Source: Alkalibacterium olivapovliticus
GTDB lineage: Bacteria; Bacillota; Bacilli; Lactobacillales; Carnobacteriaceae_A
Direction of reading: 5' to 3'
Length of the DNA: 64,000 nt
Assembly: GCF_003003275.1 (NCBI RefSeq)
Contig: NZ_PVTO01000002.1
Coordinates: forward strand, 1-64,000
The notes beneath the pieces are model-generated. The model saw only the letters and a program-made list of their open reading frames with translations, was not told the origin of the DNA and ran no database searches. Positions 26,264 through 35,937 of the stretch are shown piece after piece. Numbering within the stretch: position 1 is the stretch's first letter; every line of letters begins with the position of its first letter. Position numbers and translations under genes: made by a program.

Positions 26264-26896
26264 TTATTGACCCATATCTTTAACTTTCATTAAACGAGTA
26301 ATGGCCGAACGTTCACTTTCATCAAGCTTCATTCGAATAAAGTAGATTGTTTCATCCAGTTGAGGAATCGTCATATATTCTAATGCATTGACTCGTCTTC
26401 TCGTTTTTTCAATCTCATCAGCCATTAGCTGACACGTTTTTTCAATCTCTGCGAGCTCAAGCATTTTCGGCATGACTTCAGTCAAAGCCTCGAATGTCAG
26501 ATCCAATTCACCATTGGAGTTTAAATAACCATAGCTCAAATCATTAGAATCACTCGTATGATCATCATAATGAAAGTTCATCTGAGGCACACGAACGCTC
26601 ATGATATTTTTACGATCGATATTCAAAGACACTGTTCGACTAGGCACTGCCATCAGTTCTTCAATATAATTTTCGTGTAATAATGATTTTGCCATCGCAA
26701 ATGACTGCATGGCTTTTTCAAGCTTTTCTTCAACTTCGATTCGCAACTCATTATTTTTTCTAATTAACTGAATAAACTGACGCATTAGTTCGTCTTGTTT
26801 ATCTTTTAACAATTTATGTCCTCTGGTGGCCAATTTTAATCGTTTCTTTAAATTGGCCAGTTCCATACGAGTGGGGTTGACATTTAATTTAGCCAT
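26264..26896 (-). CDS. ntpD: V-type ATPase subunit D (NtpD)
   Basis: This is the central rotor shaft subunit linking A3B3 catalysis to the membrane ring (210 aa). It begins [20 protein letters not shown], with long N- and C-terminal helices that form the coiled coil and little else. It is the last gene of the operon and is followed by a terminator. The ntpH and ntpJ genes that follow ntpD in Enterococcus hirae are absent. Confidence 0.95.
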   Translation of the reverse strand: MAKLNVNPTRMELANLKKRLKLATRGHKLLKDKQDELMRQFIQLIRKNNELRIEVEEKLEKAMQSFAMAKSLLHENYIEELMAVPSRTVSLNIDRKNIMSVRVPQMNFHYDDHTSDSNDLSYGYLNSNGELDLTFEALTEVMPKMLELAEIEKTCQLMADEIEKTRRRVNALEYMTIPQLDETIYFIRMKLDESERSAITRLMKVKDMGQ

Positions 26897-26901
26897 CTAC
26901 C

Positions 26902-28278
26902 TCACTCTCCCTTTGGCAAGTATTTGTCCAGCATATCATCTTTAATACGTTTTAATTCACCACGAGGCAATACTTTAAGCAGATCCCAACCTAAGTCCAA
27001 GGTTTCCTGGATCGTACGTTTAGTGTAGTTCCCCTGGTTAACATATTCTTTTTCAAATTTATTTGTAAACTCAACATATTTTTTATCTGTATCGGATAAT
27101 GCAGCTTCACCTAAGACCGCTGACAACTCTTTCGCTTCTTTCCCCTGCGCATAAGCAGAGAAAATCTGGTTCATCGTTGGAGCATGGTCTCCTCTTGTTT
27201 TTCCTTCACCCGTCCCTTTATCTTTCAATCGGGATAGAGAGGGCAAAACATCGATTGGCGGCTGATACCCCTGGTTGTACAATTCTCGAGACAATATGAT
27301 CTGTCCTTCAGTAATGTACCCAGTCAAGTCAGGAATCGGGTGTGTAATATCATCTTCCGGCATAGTTAATATCGGAATTTGAGTAACAGATCCTTTTGTT
27401 CCTTCCAGACGTCCGGCACGTTCATATAATGTAGCCAGGTTTGTATACAGATAACCAGGATAACCTCGACGTCCAGGCACTTCACGTCTAGCAGCTGAAA
27501 TTTCACGTAAAGCTTCTGCATAGTTAGTCATGTCTGTCATGATAACCAGAACATGCATGTCTTTCTCAAAAGCAAGGTATTCAGCAGCTGTTAATGCCAT
27601 TCTTGGTGTTGCGATACGTTCGATAGCGGGATCGTCTGCCAAGTTGATAAAGAGTACAGAACGATCGATCGCTCCAGTTTTCTTAAAGTCGTTCATGAAG
27701 TATTCGGCTTCTTCAAAGGTGATACCAATTGCCGCAAATACAACCGCGAATTTTTCATCCGCATTAGTTACACTCGCCTGTCTGGCAATCTGAGCAGCCA
27801 GTTCTTTATGAGGAAGTCCAGAACCAGAAAATACAGGTAGTTTCTGTCCACGGACAAGCGTATTTAAGTGATCAATTGTTGAAATCCCTGTCTGGATAAA
27901 TTCATCAGGATAATTTCTGGCGATTGGATTGATTGCCATACCGTTAATATCCAGGCTTTTTTCAGGAATCAAATCAGGTCCACCATCATTGACTCGTCCC
28001 ATACCATCGAAAGTCCGTCCGATCATATCTTCAGAAACATCTAGTGATAATGGTTTTCCTAAGAAACGAACTTTGGTGTCTTCTAAGTTGATACCAGTAG
28101 ATCCTTCAAATAACTGAACAACAGCTTTATCTCCATTGATCTCCAGTACCTGACCTCTTCGGCGTTCACCTGTCTGTAGTTCGATATCTACAAGCTCGTC
28201 AAATTTGACTCCTTCGACACCCTGGACAGTCATCAGTGGTCCAACGATTTCGGTTACTGTTTTATATTCTTTAAGCAT
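26902..28278 (-). CDS. ntpB: V-type ATPase subunit B (NtpB)
   Basis: NtpB is the regulatory nucleotide-binding-like subunit of the V1 hexamer (458 aa). It begins [16 protein letters not shown]. The degenerate P-loop region reads [11 protein letters not shown] instead of a Walker A, as expected for B subunits. [26 protein letters not shown] is the subunit-interface segment. It overlaps the end of ntpA by 8 nt, which suggests coupled translation in equal amounts. Confidence 0.96.
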   Translation of the reverse strand: MLKEYKTVTEIVGPLMTVQGVEGVKFDELVDIELQTGERRRGQVLEINGDKAVVQLFEGSTGINLEDTKVRFLGKPLSLDVSEDMIGRTFDGMGRVNDGGPDLIPEKSLDINGMAINPIARNYPDEFIQTGISTIDHLNTLVRGQKLPVFSGSGLPHKELAAQIARQASVTNADEKFAVVFAAIGITFEEAEYFMNDFKKTGAIDRSVLFINLADDPAIERIATPRMALTAAEYLAFEKDMHVLVIMTDMTNYAEALREISAARREVPGRRGYPGYLYTNLATLYERAGRLEGTKGSVTQIPILTMPEDDITHPIPDLTGYITEGQIILSRELYNQGYQPPIDVLPSLSRLKDKGTGEGKTRGDHAPTMNQIFSAYAQGKEAKELSAVLGEAALSDTDKKYVEFTNKFEKEYVNQGNYTKRTIQETLDLGWDLLKVLPRGELKRIKDDMLDKYLPKGE

Positions 28279-30055
28279 CTGATTCTACACCACCTTTCTC
28301 TAATACTGTCTGGATATCTTTCTCTGACTGATCTCGAATACCTTTGATCTTAGTCATTTCTTCTTCTGGAATAAATTTCATTCGGCCTATACGTTCAACA
28401 ACGTTCTCAGTGCCTTTGGTAATCTCATCAAAGTATGCACCTAATTCCATTGCTCTAGCAGCCTGATCTTCAAATGTCAAAATAGTGTGGAGCATTTCAT
28501 ACTGCTTGTCACGAGATGTATAAGTATCAACATCGTCAAATGCATTCTGCTGCAAGAAGTCTTCTCGTATCATACGCGCAACGATCAGTTTCAACCGATC
28601 ACGTTCAGATAATGATTCTACTCCTACAAGTCTAACTATTTCCTGAAGTTCCGACTCATCCTGAAGCAATGCTTTTGTACGTGTGACCATCGTATTCCAG
28701 TCCACATCCAGTTTTTTACCGACATAGTCATTCATTTCATTACTATATAATGAGTAAGAATTTAACCAGTTGATTGAAGGGAAATGACGACGTTGTGCTA
28801 ATGCACTGTCCAGTCCCCAGAATACTTTGGCTACGCGCAATGTGTTTTGAGTAACGGGTTCAGACGTATCTCCTCCTGGAGGGGATACCGCTCCGATAGC
28901 TGTGATGCTCCCTTTACGCTCAGTAGAGCCTAAAGTAACGACCATTCCTGCACGTTCATAGTACTCAGCAAGACGTGATCCCAAGTATGCTGGATACCCT
29001 TCATCACCGGGCATTTCCTCAAGACGCCCTGACATTTCACGAAGGGCTTCTGCCCATCTTGAAGTTGAGTCAGCCATAACAGCTACAGAATAGCCCATGT
29101 CACGGAAGTACTCAGCGATTGTGATTCCAGTATAGATAGAGGCTTCCCTTGCAGCTACGGGCATATTAGACGTGTTTGCTATCAATACAGTACGCGCCAT
29201 GATTGATTCGCCTGTATTAGGGTCGATCAGTTCTGGGAACTCATTGATAACGTCCGTCATTTCATTTCCGCGTTCTCCACACCCAACATAGACAACTAAA
29301 TCAACATCAGCCCATTTAGCGATCTGGTGCTGAACAACTGTTTTACCGGCTCCAAAAGGACCAGGAACTGCAGCAGCTCCACCTTTAGCTACAGGGAATA
29401 GTGTATCGATAACACGTTGTCCTGTAATCAGTGGTTCTACAGGGTTCAATTTACGTTTGATTGGACGACCTCTACGTACAGGCCATTTCTGAGTCATTGT
29501 AAACTCTTTGTCTCCATCTTCTGTTTCCAGAACATAAATCGTTTCACTAATAGTGAATGAACCGCTTGCTATGGTTTTAACTGTTCCTTTAACACCATGC
29601 GGAACCATAATACGGTGTTCAATAACGTTAGTTTCTTGAACTATACCAACGATATCTCCTTCAACGACTTCAGTTCCTTCTTCTACTGAAGGAGTGAATT
29701 CCCATTTTGTACTGCGGTTCAATGGTTCGATAGTCATTCCTCTTTCAAGGAAGTTACTAGCCGTTTTTCTCATGAATTCATCTAAGGGTCTTTGGATACC
29801 ATCGAACATCTGTGAAATCATTCCTGGAGCCAGTTCAACAGATAACGCTTCTCCTGTCGTTTCAACTTCTTCTCCCGGTCCAACCATAGATGTTTCTTCA
29901 TAAACCTGTATAGACGCGACATCGTCTCTCATTTCAATAATTTCACCAATCAGTCCTAATTTCCCGACTCGGCAAATATCTTGTATGTTAGCTGTTTGCA
30001 TCCCTTTTGCTGTAACCAAAGGGCCTGAAACACTGACAATTGTTCCTTTACTCAA
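28271..30055 (-). CDS. ntpA: V-type ATPase catalytic subunit A (NtpA)
   Basis: NtpA is the catalytic subunit (594 aa). The A-type Walker motif [12 protein letters not shown] lies around residues 229-240, followed by [37 protein letters not shown] is split in the usual way in the catalytic core. The large non-homologous insertion typical of A subunits separates the N-terminal barrel from the nucleotide domain. No intein is present. It lies 12 nt after ntpG. Confidence 0.97.
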   Translation of the reverse strand: MSKGTIVSVSGPLVTAKGMQTANIQDICRVGKLGLIGEIIEMRDDVASIQVYEETSMVGPGEEVETTGEALSVELAPGMISQMFDGIQRPLDEFMRKTASNFLERGMTIEPLNRSTKWEFTPSVEEGTEVVEGDIVGIVQETNVIEHRIMVPHGVKGTVKTIASGSFTISETIYVLETEDGDKEFTMTQKWPVRRGRPIKRKLNPVEPLITGQRVIDTLFPVAKGGAAAVPGPFGAGKTVVQHQIAKWADVDLVVYVGCGERGNEMTDVINEFPELIDPNTGESIMARTVLIANTSNMPVAAREASIYTGITIAEYFRDMGYSVAVMADSTSRWAEALREMSGRLEEMPGDEGYPAYLGSRLAEYYERAGMVVTLGSTERKGSITAIGAVSPPGGDTSEPVTQNTLRVAKVFWGLDSALAQRRHFPSINWLNSYSLYSNEMNDYVGKKLDVDWNTMVTRTKALLQDESELQEIVRLVGVESLSERDRLKLIVARMIREDFLQQNAFDDVDTYTSRDKQYEMLHTILTFEDQAARAMELGAYFDEITKGTENVVERIGRMKFIPEEEMTKIKGIRDQSEKDIQTVLEKGGVESDA

Positions 30056-30067
30056 ATTCGTACCCTC

Positions 30068-30379
30068 CTATAAAATATTTTGACCCACTGCTTTTTCGAC
30101 ATTCTGTTGCACACGTTTTTTACCAATCCCACGTGAGCCTGCATGATTAGGGATCAAAATGATGGCAGGTTTCATTTTAGCATCATAGCGCGTAATCGTT
30201 TCTGGAACTAATTCTGCCAATTGTTCCGTCAAATAAATCACACCATAATCTTTATCCGCTAAGCTATCGATCAATCGGCGTGTTTCTTTCGCTTCTGATG
30301 CGAAAAAAACTGAGAAACCAAGCATCTTAAATGCCAGTACGGATTCTTTATCCCCTACGACTCCAATTTTACTAGGCAT
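30068..30379 (-). CDS. ntpG: V-type ATPase subunit F (NtpG in Enterococcus naming)
   Basis: This is the small central-stalk subunit that binds NtpD (103 aa). It begins SKIGVVGDKESVLAFKMLGF, the typical Rossmann-like start of F subunits, with IYLTEQLAEL and PAIILIPN later. It overlaps ntpC by 8 nt. E. hirae calls this position ntpG; other systems call it atpF/vatF. Confidence 0.94.
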   Translation of the reverse strand: MPSKIGVVGDKESVLAFKMLGFSVFFASEAKETRRLIDSLADKDYGVIYLTEQLAELVPETITRYDAKMKPAIILIPNHAGSRGIGKKRVQQNVEKAVGQNIL

Positions 30380-31373
30380 AGTTCAATCGCATCCTTTCTC
30401 TTACTGCCTCTGATGACACACCATTTTCTTTACCGGAAAGAATCAGACGAAGATTTTTGACCTCGATCTCTTTGGCGTATAAATAAGCCAATACGGGCTT
30501 CGGTCCAAATGATTCCAATCTTGCAGTTCTCATAATTTCCATATAGGCATCATCAGTTTCCTGATCGACTTTAACCGTGGAAATCTCGTTAGTTTCACTA
30601 TCAAGCGAGCGTTCCATCAGTTTTCTGTAATCTGTGCTTCTGAAATACTGCAAAGCATACTGATGTCCATTCTCTGCAATATCCAGTAAATCGCTTTTTG
30701 GAATAGATCCTGAACTTGAAAGAACAGTATATAAAAAGTTCCTATTCTTATTCTGCTTCATTCCTCTGATCAATGTGGAGAAATTGTTATAATCAATAAA
30801 CGTCTCGATCAACTCAGGAATTTTGTCTTCCTTTGTCTGATCAGCCAGAAGTCTCAGGTGAGTAAAATACCGTCTGTCTAGAATGATATCCACTGCCTGT
30901 ACATTATGGTACTCATTGTAATCTTCCAGTACTTCATTGATACTATCCAAATATTCTACTGGCAGGACTTCAGATTCGCCTGTACGAACAGCTTGTCGGA
31001 GTTCGGAAATAGGGTATCGACCGATAGGAATAAGAAGATGATCCAATTCCTGTTCAGTAAATTCTCCCTTAAACAATACTTTAAGATTGTGGTATGCATA
31101 TCTTAGGCCGACCAGCTCAATCAGTTCTTTATTGGGTACGATATCAAAGAGTTCGTCGAACGTCTGGTGCAGTTCGTTCATGAACATTGAATCATAGTTC
31201 TTATCTTCCTTGATTCTTTCTACATCATTACGGTAAGGTGTCTCACGCAGGACATTAACAGCTTCTTCAAAAGTATCTGCTGTCAGCATCCTCTCAAAAT
31301 GAGACCGTGTGAGGAGATCATTCTCATAGATACGTATGAGAACATTACTTGATCCATAAGCGCTATCTTTCAA
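30372..31373 (-). CDS. ntpC: V-type ATPase subunit C (NtpC)
   Basis: NtpC is the d/C-type adaptor that sits on the membrane ring and receives the central shaft (333 aa, family length). The protein is helical, with YGSSNVLIRIYENDLLTRSHFERML at the N-terminus and LAYLYAKEIEVKNLRLILSGK near the C-terminus, the most conserved family region. It is placed between ntpE and ntpG exactly as in E. hirae. Confidence 0.93.
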   Translation of the reverse strand: MKDSAYGSSNVLIRIYENDLLTRSHFERMLTADTFEEAVNVLRETPYRNDVERIKEDKNYDSMFMNELHQTFDELFDIVPNKELIELVGLRYAYHNLKVLFKGEFTEQELDHLLIPIGRYPISELRQAVRTGESEVLPVEYLDSINEVLEDYNEYHNVQAVDIILDRRYFTHLRLLADQTKEDKIPELIETFIDYNNFSTLIRGMKQNKNRNFLYTVLSSSGSIPKSDLLDIAENGHQYALQYFRSTDYRKLMERSLDSETNEISTVKVDQETDDAYMEIMRTARLESFGPKPVLAYLYAKEIEVKNLRLILSGKENGVSSEAVRERMRLNYA

Positions 31374-31388
31374 TTCAATACTCCTCCC

Positions 31389-31967
31389 TTAAAACAGTTC
31401 TTTAGAAATTTCTGGTAATATATCGATTTTAGCATCATCTATTAAAGCATCGAATAAGAAGTTATATTCAATACCATCCTTTTCTATCAGTAATCCTGAT
31501 TGTTTTGGTACAGACTCATCTGCAAGGACAACAGTTAACTGGGCCGGTTTATTTGAAGCCAGCCAAGCACTGTCAATTGATCCAACAGATTTTTCTCCGA
31601 GTTTGAGTACAATCTCTTTTTCATGCTGAAACTGTTTCAGTACATTTGATGTAAATTGTTTGAATGACTCTGAATTTAATGTGTCCAGTTTATCTTTAGC
31701 TTCCTTGAAAACGTTAGTCAGAATAACTTGCTTACCCGCTAACACTTCATTTCTTCTTTTAATTTCAAGGGTATTTTTTTTAATTGTGTATTCCTGTTCA
31801 TATGTTGCTTTAATATCATCTTTAGTTTGTGAGCGTTTTTGAACCTCTTGTGCTTCAGCAGCTTGAACATCATCTTCAGCCTTGTTTTTGGCCTCTTCAA
31901 CTTCTTTTCTGATGACTGCTTTTTCTTTTTCAACAACACGCTCTGTTAGTAATTTTAAATCTGCCAT
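31389..31967 (-). CDS. ntpE: V-type ATPase subunit E (NtpE)
   Basis: NtpE is the peripheral stalk subunit (192 aa). The N-terminal half is a charged Lys/Glu helix that should form a right-handed coiled coil with NtpF; a globular C-terminal part follows. I choose the ATG at 31967, which has AGGAGG 6 nt upstream; a longer frame from 32024 has none and would read into the intergenic stem-loop. A 111-nt gap containing a stable stem separates it from ntpK. Confidence 0.9.
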   Translation of the reverse strand: MADLKLLTERVVEKEKAVIRKEVEEAKNKAEDDVQAAEAQEVQKRSQTKDDIKATYEQEYTIKKNTLEIKRRNEVLAGKQVILTNVFKEAKDKLDTLNSESFKQFTSNVLKQFQHEKEIVLKLGEKSVGSIDSAWLASNKPAQLTVVLADESVPKQSGLLIEKDGIEYNFLFDALIDDAKIDILPEISKELF

Positions 31968-32006
31968 GGTTTCCCTCCTGTTCAGAGTAATAGTATAAAA
32001 TGAAAC

Positions 32007-32067
32007 AAAGGAATTTAGTTTCAATCGTAAAAGGATTACTATCTTTCACTGAATGCCAAATTCCTTT
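32007..32067 (-). promoter_or_regulatory. Stem-loop between ntpK and ntpE
   Basis: AAAGGAATTT (32007-32016) and AAATTCCTTT (32058-32067) form a perfect 10-bp stem. An inner GTGAAAG/CTTTTAC stem continues inside the loop. On the minus strand it is followed by TTTGTTTCATTTTAT. It could stabilise the upstream ntpF-I-K mRNA or act as a leaky terminator, allowing unequal subunit expression. Confidence 0.6.
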
Positions 32068-32078
32068 TAAATCATTTT

Positions 32079-32555
32079 TTACATGAAGATGATCATCATC
32101 AGGGAGATAACGAAACCTAAGATAGCGTACGTTTCTACCATAGCTGAGAATATAATCCCTTTAGTTGTATGTTCAGGTTTTTGTGCCAGTATCTGCATAG
32201 CAGCAACTGATACTCGTCCTTGTAAAGCTCCGGAAACCAAACCAGTGAATCCTACAGGTAAACCAACCATCATGTAATACCACCCTGTTGAAACATCCAG
32301 ATTAGTAGACAGGTTGATGATAATCAACAGCCCGATAACGAATCCGTAAAGACCCTGTGTTGCCGGTAGCATCTGAAGTACTAATGCCAGACCAAATTTT
32401 TCCGGTTGCTCTTTAGTCAATGCAGCTGCTGCTTCACCAGCAGAACCTACACCTCTAGAAGATCCGATACCTGACAAGATTACTGCCAGTCCAACACCAA
32501 TTGCACCAAATACAAATCCTAAATTGTCACCAAAAAACATTTCAAAGTTACTCAT
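32079..32555 (-). CDS. ntpK: V-type ATPase membrane ring subunit K (NtpK), Na+-type
   Basis: NtpK is the 16-kDa proteolipid forming the ion-carrying rotor ring (158 aa, four transmembrane helices in two hairpins). The ion-binding Glu is in SAMVETYAILGF (Glu141). All five residues that coordinate Na+ in E. hirae NtpK have counterparts at a constant +2 offset: Leu63, Thr66 and Gln67 in LPATQGLYG, Gln112 in ALQGRV, and Glu141. I therefore infer Na+ rather than H+ translocation. Confidence 0.95.
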   Translation of the reverse strand: MSNFEMFFGDNLGFVFGAIGVGLAVILSGIGSSRGVGSAGEAAAALTKEQPEKFGLALVLQMLPATQGLYGFVIGLLIIINLSTNLDVSTGWYYMMVGLPVGFTGLVSGALQGRVSVAAMQILAQKPEHTTKGIIFSAMVETYAILGFVISLMMIIFM

Positions 32556-32590
32556 TATCCTATTCCTCCATTTAATTAATTATATTTTTA

Positions 32591-34549
32591 TTAATTGTTG
32601 TTATCTTCCATCCAAATATGCTTTTCAAGCATTTTAAGCGGAGTTAGTGGTTTCCCGCCACCCTCGTAAAATTTCCCGAAAAACTCAACATACTGTAATC
32701 GAGAAGTATGCACGTATGCACTTAAGAATGTTAAGGCAATATTTAACGTGTGTAAGGCGATGATTATGAGTATCCCCACTGTAAAGCGGGCTACAGGAGG
32801 TAAGAACCCTATGATCATATTGAAAGCCATAGCGATATTCGCACTTGCGACTCCTAGAGCCATTAATCTTGTATAACTGACAATATCTCCTACGTATCCT
32901 GAAATGCCATACAAATTATAGGCACCCAGTCCAAGGCCAAGCGCTTTATTGGAACTCGACATGGCTGATACAGCTAAGATTCCAACTGCATTTAATACGA
33001 CCAGACCGATACCTACTTGAGTAAGCAGCTGATTGTTGAGCAGCATTGCTCCGGCTATCCATAAGATAAACCCGATCAGCATCAGGAACCAGGCATAACC
33101 ATCAACATACGCTGAGGCTCTCTGCCCTTGTCTGTTCTTGATTTTTCCGTTTAATATTAGTCCGTAGAGAAGATGGATTAATCCTAACACGACAGAAAAC
33201 GCCATGATTTCCAGAACATCATCCTGCAGTGAAAAGACTTGTATGGGAAGTTCGATCCCAAAGAAACTTCCGAAGAACACACCAAATGCCATAGTCGGAT
33301 AGGATAATATATGAAGGAACTTAACAAAACTTCCCGTCGACCCTTCTATATTTAGAGCCTTTAATGCAAAAAGTGTCACTCCAAACAGCAGTAGTCCATA
33401 TCCAAGATCCGCACTCATTATTCCAAAGAACACCATAAAGAATGGCATCATCAGAGGTGTTGGATCCACATCGTTATATTTTGGATAACTGAACATTTTT
33501 GTGATCATTTCAAAAGGACGCACCAGATTGTTGTTCTTCAATACAATAGGAACATCTGCGTATTCTCTCATTTGAATATCATCAGATAGGATGACAACTT
33601 CGTTATCCCCAATCGTCCGTTCAACATTCTTTTTCAGCCCGGCTACCTTATCTTCTTCTATCCAGCCTGATAACAGGAAGAGATGATGACTGTCGATGAA
33701 CAGTGACTGAGCATTCTGCCTTTCAGAAATATTATAATAATATTCTTCCGCCAATTCTAAATCTTTAAATCTGTCTTTCCATTTACTCATGGTCTCAATA
33801 GTCGACTGTCTTTCTTCACGTCGTTCTTTTTGAGAAGTCAGATTATTATATAAGGCATCTTCCGGCAGGAGATCATGTTTATAATTTAATGCTCTGAAAC
33901 TATACTGGCCGATCACCTGATCAAAATGTGCTTTTTCTGCTTTGGGTATAATGATAAGATAAGCAACTTCATCACTTCGTCTGTATATTTCATCGAAATA
34001 CATCTTACCGTTTTCTTTAAGTGATTCTACTAATTCTTCAGCATGCTCTTTATCAACAGAGCCTACAATAACGTCCATCAGCTTGAATCCTTTAACTTCT
34101 TCCGGCATGAAATTCAGTGCACGCCATTTTCTGAGAAAGGCTTCTTCCTGCTTCAAATCTTTGATCTGCTCATCCAGCTGATTGATTTTAGTTTCCATTT
34201 TTGAAACGTCATCTAAAATAACCTCAATATCTGCTTTTTCTACATGCTTCTCAAGATCTTTCAGCGAGTATACTTCTTTTTTAGATTTCAGTTTTTCAAA
34301 CAGTCCCGGCTGATCGATATACTCCTTCAGGTAATTTATTGAATATTCAATATCCTGTAGACGAGTATCCATATCTGAAGCTGCTTTATTTGAGATATTC
34401 GTTTCAAAGTCTTTCAGCAGTTCGTCTTCCATGTCTTCAGCTAACGGGATGATTTCTAGACTTTGCATTTCCTGAACGCTTTTCAACAGCGCTTCTTTAT
34501 TAGCGTGTTCAGCTAATAAAGTCAGCTTTTTCATTTTGGCTATGGCCAT
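32591..34549 (-). CDS. ntpI: V-type ATPase subunit I (NtpI, a-subunit)
   Basis: NtpI is the stator membrane subunit that provides the ion half-channels (652 aa). A soluble N-terminal half with coiled-coil segments (to about residue 340) binds the peripheral stalks. About seven transmembrane helices follow. MALGVASANIAMAFNM contains the conserved helix next to the ring, and YTRLMALG supplies the essential Arg. It overlaps the 3' end of ntpF by 41 nt. An AGGAGG lies 12 nt before the ATG. Confidence 0.95.
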   Translation of the reverse strand: MAIAKMKKLTLLAEHANKEALLKSVQEMQSLEIIPLAEDMEDELLKDFETNISNKAASDMDTRLQDIEYSINYLKEYIDQPGLFEKLKSKKEVYSLKDLEKHVEKADIEVILDDVSKMETKINQLDEQIKDLKQEEAFLRKWRALNFMPEEVKGFKLMDVIVGSVDKEHAEELVESLKENGKMYFDEIYRRSDEVAYLIIIPKAEKAHFDQVIGQYSFRALNYKHDLLPEDALYNNLTSQKERREERQSTIETMSKWKDRFKDLELAEEYYYNISERQNAQSLFIDSHHLFLLSGWIEEDKVAGLKKNVERTIGDNEVVILSDDIQMREYADVPIVLKNNNLVRPFEMITKMFSYPKYNDVDPTPLMMPFFMVFFGIMSADLGYGLLLFGVTLFALKALNIEGSTGSFVKFLHILSYPTMAFGVFFGSFFGIELPIQVFSLQDDVLEIMAFSVVLGLIHLLYGLILNGKIKNRQGQRASAYVDGYAWFLMLIGFILWIAGAMLLNNQLLTQVGIGLVVLNAVGILAVSAMSSSNKALGLGLGAYNLYGISGYVGDIVSYTRLMALGVASANIAMAFNMIIGFLPPVARFTVGILIIIALHTLNIALTFLSAYVHTSRLQYVEFFGKFYEGGGKPLTPLKMLEKHIWMEDNNN

Positions 34550-34862
34550 ATCGATGCAATACCTCCTCTGCTATTCGATTGGCTAATCTTTCTTTATTTT
34601 GTTCGTATGCTTCATTAAATCGTTGAACGTCTGTTGCTACTTGCTCTTCCAGAAGATCTTCATCTCTTTTTAGCTTTGTTTCCAACTGTTCTTTTTGTTC
34701 GTTACGGTAGGCGGCAAGTTCATGTTCAGTTTGCTCTTTTATTTTATCGATTCTGAGAGCCTTGCCTTCTTTGATGTCTTTTATTTCTTTTTCTGCATCG
34801 GCTCTGAGTTCTTCAACTCTAGCTTCTGCTTCTTTCACATAATTAATAGCTTCACGATTCAT
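34509..34862 (-). CDS. ntpF: V-type ATPase subunit G/H, peripheral stalk (NtpF)
   Basis: NtpF is the stalk partner of NtpE and the first gene of the operon (117 aa). The product is almost entirely one charged helix (AEARVEELRADAEKEIK...), as expected for a peripheral stalk coiled coil. I choose the ATG at 34862, with AAAGGGGGAG 4-5 nt upstream. An in-frame ATG at 34958 would add 32 basic residues; it lies in the structured leader without a ribosome site and is rejected. Confidence 0.9.
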   Translation of the reverse strand: MNREAINYVKEAEARVEELRADAEKEIKDIKEGKALRIDKIKEQTEHELAAYRNEQKEQLETKLKRDEDLLEEQVATDVQRFNEAYEQNKERLANRIAEEVLHRYGHSQNEKADFIS

Positions 34863-34870
34863 CTTTCTCC

Positions 34871-34946
34871 CCCTTTCGACAAAAAGGGCGCAGCTAACAA
34901 GCTTTCTTCTCGCCCTAGAAGAAATAAACCTTGAAAGCTCACGCCC
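34871..34946 (-). promoter_or_regulatory. Structured leader of the V-ATPase operon (candidate attenuator / SD sequestrator)
   Basis: On the minus strand GGGCG (34946-34942) pairs with CGCCC (34890-34886). Between them lie AGCT/AGCT, CAAG/CTTG and an 8-bp TTTCTTCT/AGAAGAAA stem. Five T residues follow, the form of an intrinsic terminator. The CCCTTT at its 3' foot (34888-34883) can instead pair with AAAGGG (34876-34871), which is the ntpF Shine-Dalgarno. A second GGGCG in the loop offers a third pairing. These alternatives suggest a regulated leader; the signal sensed is unknown. Confidence 0.6.
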
Positions 34947-34980
34947 AACCGCATTCATATTATTTGTACTAACAGATTTT

Positions 34981-35010
34981 ATAATAGCACACTCGCAAAA
35001 TTAGTGTCAA
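34981..35010 (-). promoter_or_regulatory. Promoter of the V-ATPase operon
   Basis: The minus strand reads TTGACA (35010-35005), an 18-nt spacer, then TATTAT (34986-34981) with an upstream TGC that makes an extended -10. This is a strong sigma-A match and predicts a leader of about 110 nt before ntpF. Confidence 0.85.
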
Positions 35011-35064
35011 CTAGAACATATTTATATAATGGGATATAAGGGCATAATAAAATAGATGCTTTGT

Positions 35065-35937
35065 TTAATTCTGACGTATTTCTCCGTAACTGAAGACTGC
35101 TAATGATCCAAATCCAGTGTGAGATGCAACTGTTGGACCGTAACTCGAAATAATACATTCTCCAGGGCTCAGTTTTTCGAGTAACTGAGTCTTGATCAGT
35201 TCAGCCTCTTCCGGCACTCCGACATGCCCAATAAAAATCGCATGTTCTTCTTCATCCTTGATGTTATTAATCGTCTGATCGATCAGATGCTGAATAGATT
35301 TCTTACGTCCTCTTATTTTAGCGACAGGAATGAGTTTCCCTTCCTGATTCATGACAATAATCGGTTTCACACTCAGCAAAGATCCCACTGTAGCAGCAGT
35401 GGCTGATATGCGTCCACCACGCTGCAGATGTTTGATGTCATCTACAGTCACCCATGAATGGTAATTGAGTTTATTCTCCTCTACCCACTCAATCAGCTGT
35501 TCTTTACTGTAGCCTTCGCTTTTACGTTTAGCAGCCTCATAGACTAATAAGCCTTCTCCAAGACTGGCTGCCTTCGTATCTATGATGGATAAATCGATAT
35601 CACCATACTCTTCCTTGAGCATTTCTCTGGCCTGAAGAGCATTATTGTATGACCCAGACAATCCTGAAGAAAAGGCAAGGTATACAGCAGGTATTCCTTG
35701 GTCCACGTAGCTCTTGAACTTCTCAATATATGAGTGTACATTCACTTGAGATGTCGAAGCCGTTTCTCCATTTTTCAAACGCTGAAAGAAAGCCGCCTTA
35801 TCAAATGTTTTCCCCATATCATCAACCAGGTCTTCTCCGCCTATATTGGTCGTGAAATTGACAATGTCCAAGTTATACTTGTCTACTATGTCTAAAGGCA
35901 GATCGCTGCAGGAATCTGATATTAACTGGTACTCCAC
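35065..35937 (-). CDS. DegV family protein (fatty-acid-binding, possible FakB)
   Basis: DegV proteins bind a fatty acid and present it to FakA for phosphorylation (290 aa). Typical motifs are DSCSDLP at residues 8-14, TSQVNVHSY, YLAFSSGLSGSYNNA in the lipid-binding core, and the C-terminal GPTVASHTGFGSLAVFSYG. Other DegV paralogues usually exist in one genome, so assignment as the FakB of the FakA at 9936 is an inference. The start is GTG. It is monocistronic and divergent from the small gene at 36249. Confidence 0.9.
   Translation of the reverse strand: MEYQLISDSCSDLPLDIVDKYNLDIVNFTTNIGGEDLVDDMGKTFDKAAFFQRLKNGETASTSQVNVHSYIEKFKSYVDQGIPAVYLAFSSGLSGSYNNALQAREMLKEEYGDIDLSIIDTKAASLGEGLLVYEAAKRKSEGYSKEQLIEWVEENKLNYHSWVTVDDIKHLQRGGRISATAATVGSLLSVKPIIVMNQEGKLIPVAKIRGRKKSIQHLIDQTINNIKDEEEHAIFIGHVGVPEEAELIKTQLLEKLSPGECIISSYGPTVASHTGFGSLAVFSYGEIRQN

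Noticed and set aside
34863-34958. 32-residue N-terminal extension of NtpF from an ATG at 34958
   Set aside because: It lies within the structured leader about 16 nt from the expected transcript start, has no Shine-Dalgarno and adds a basic segment unlike stalk subunits.
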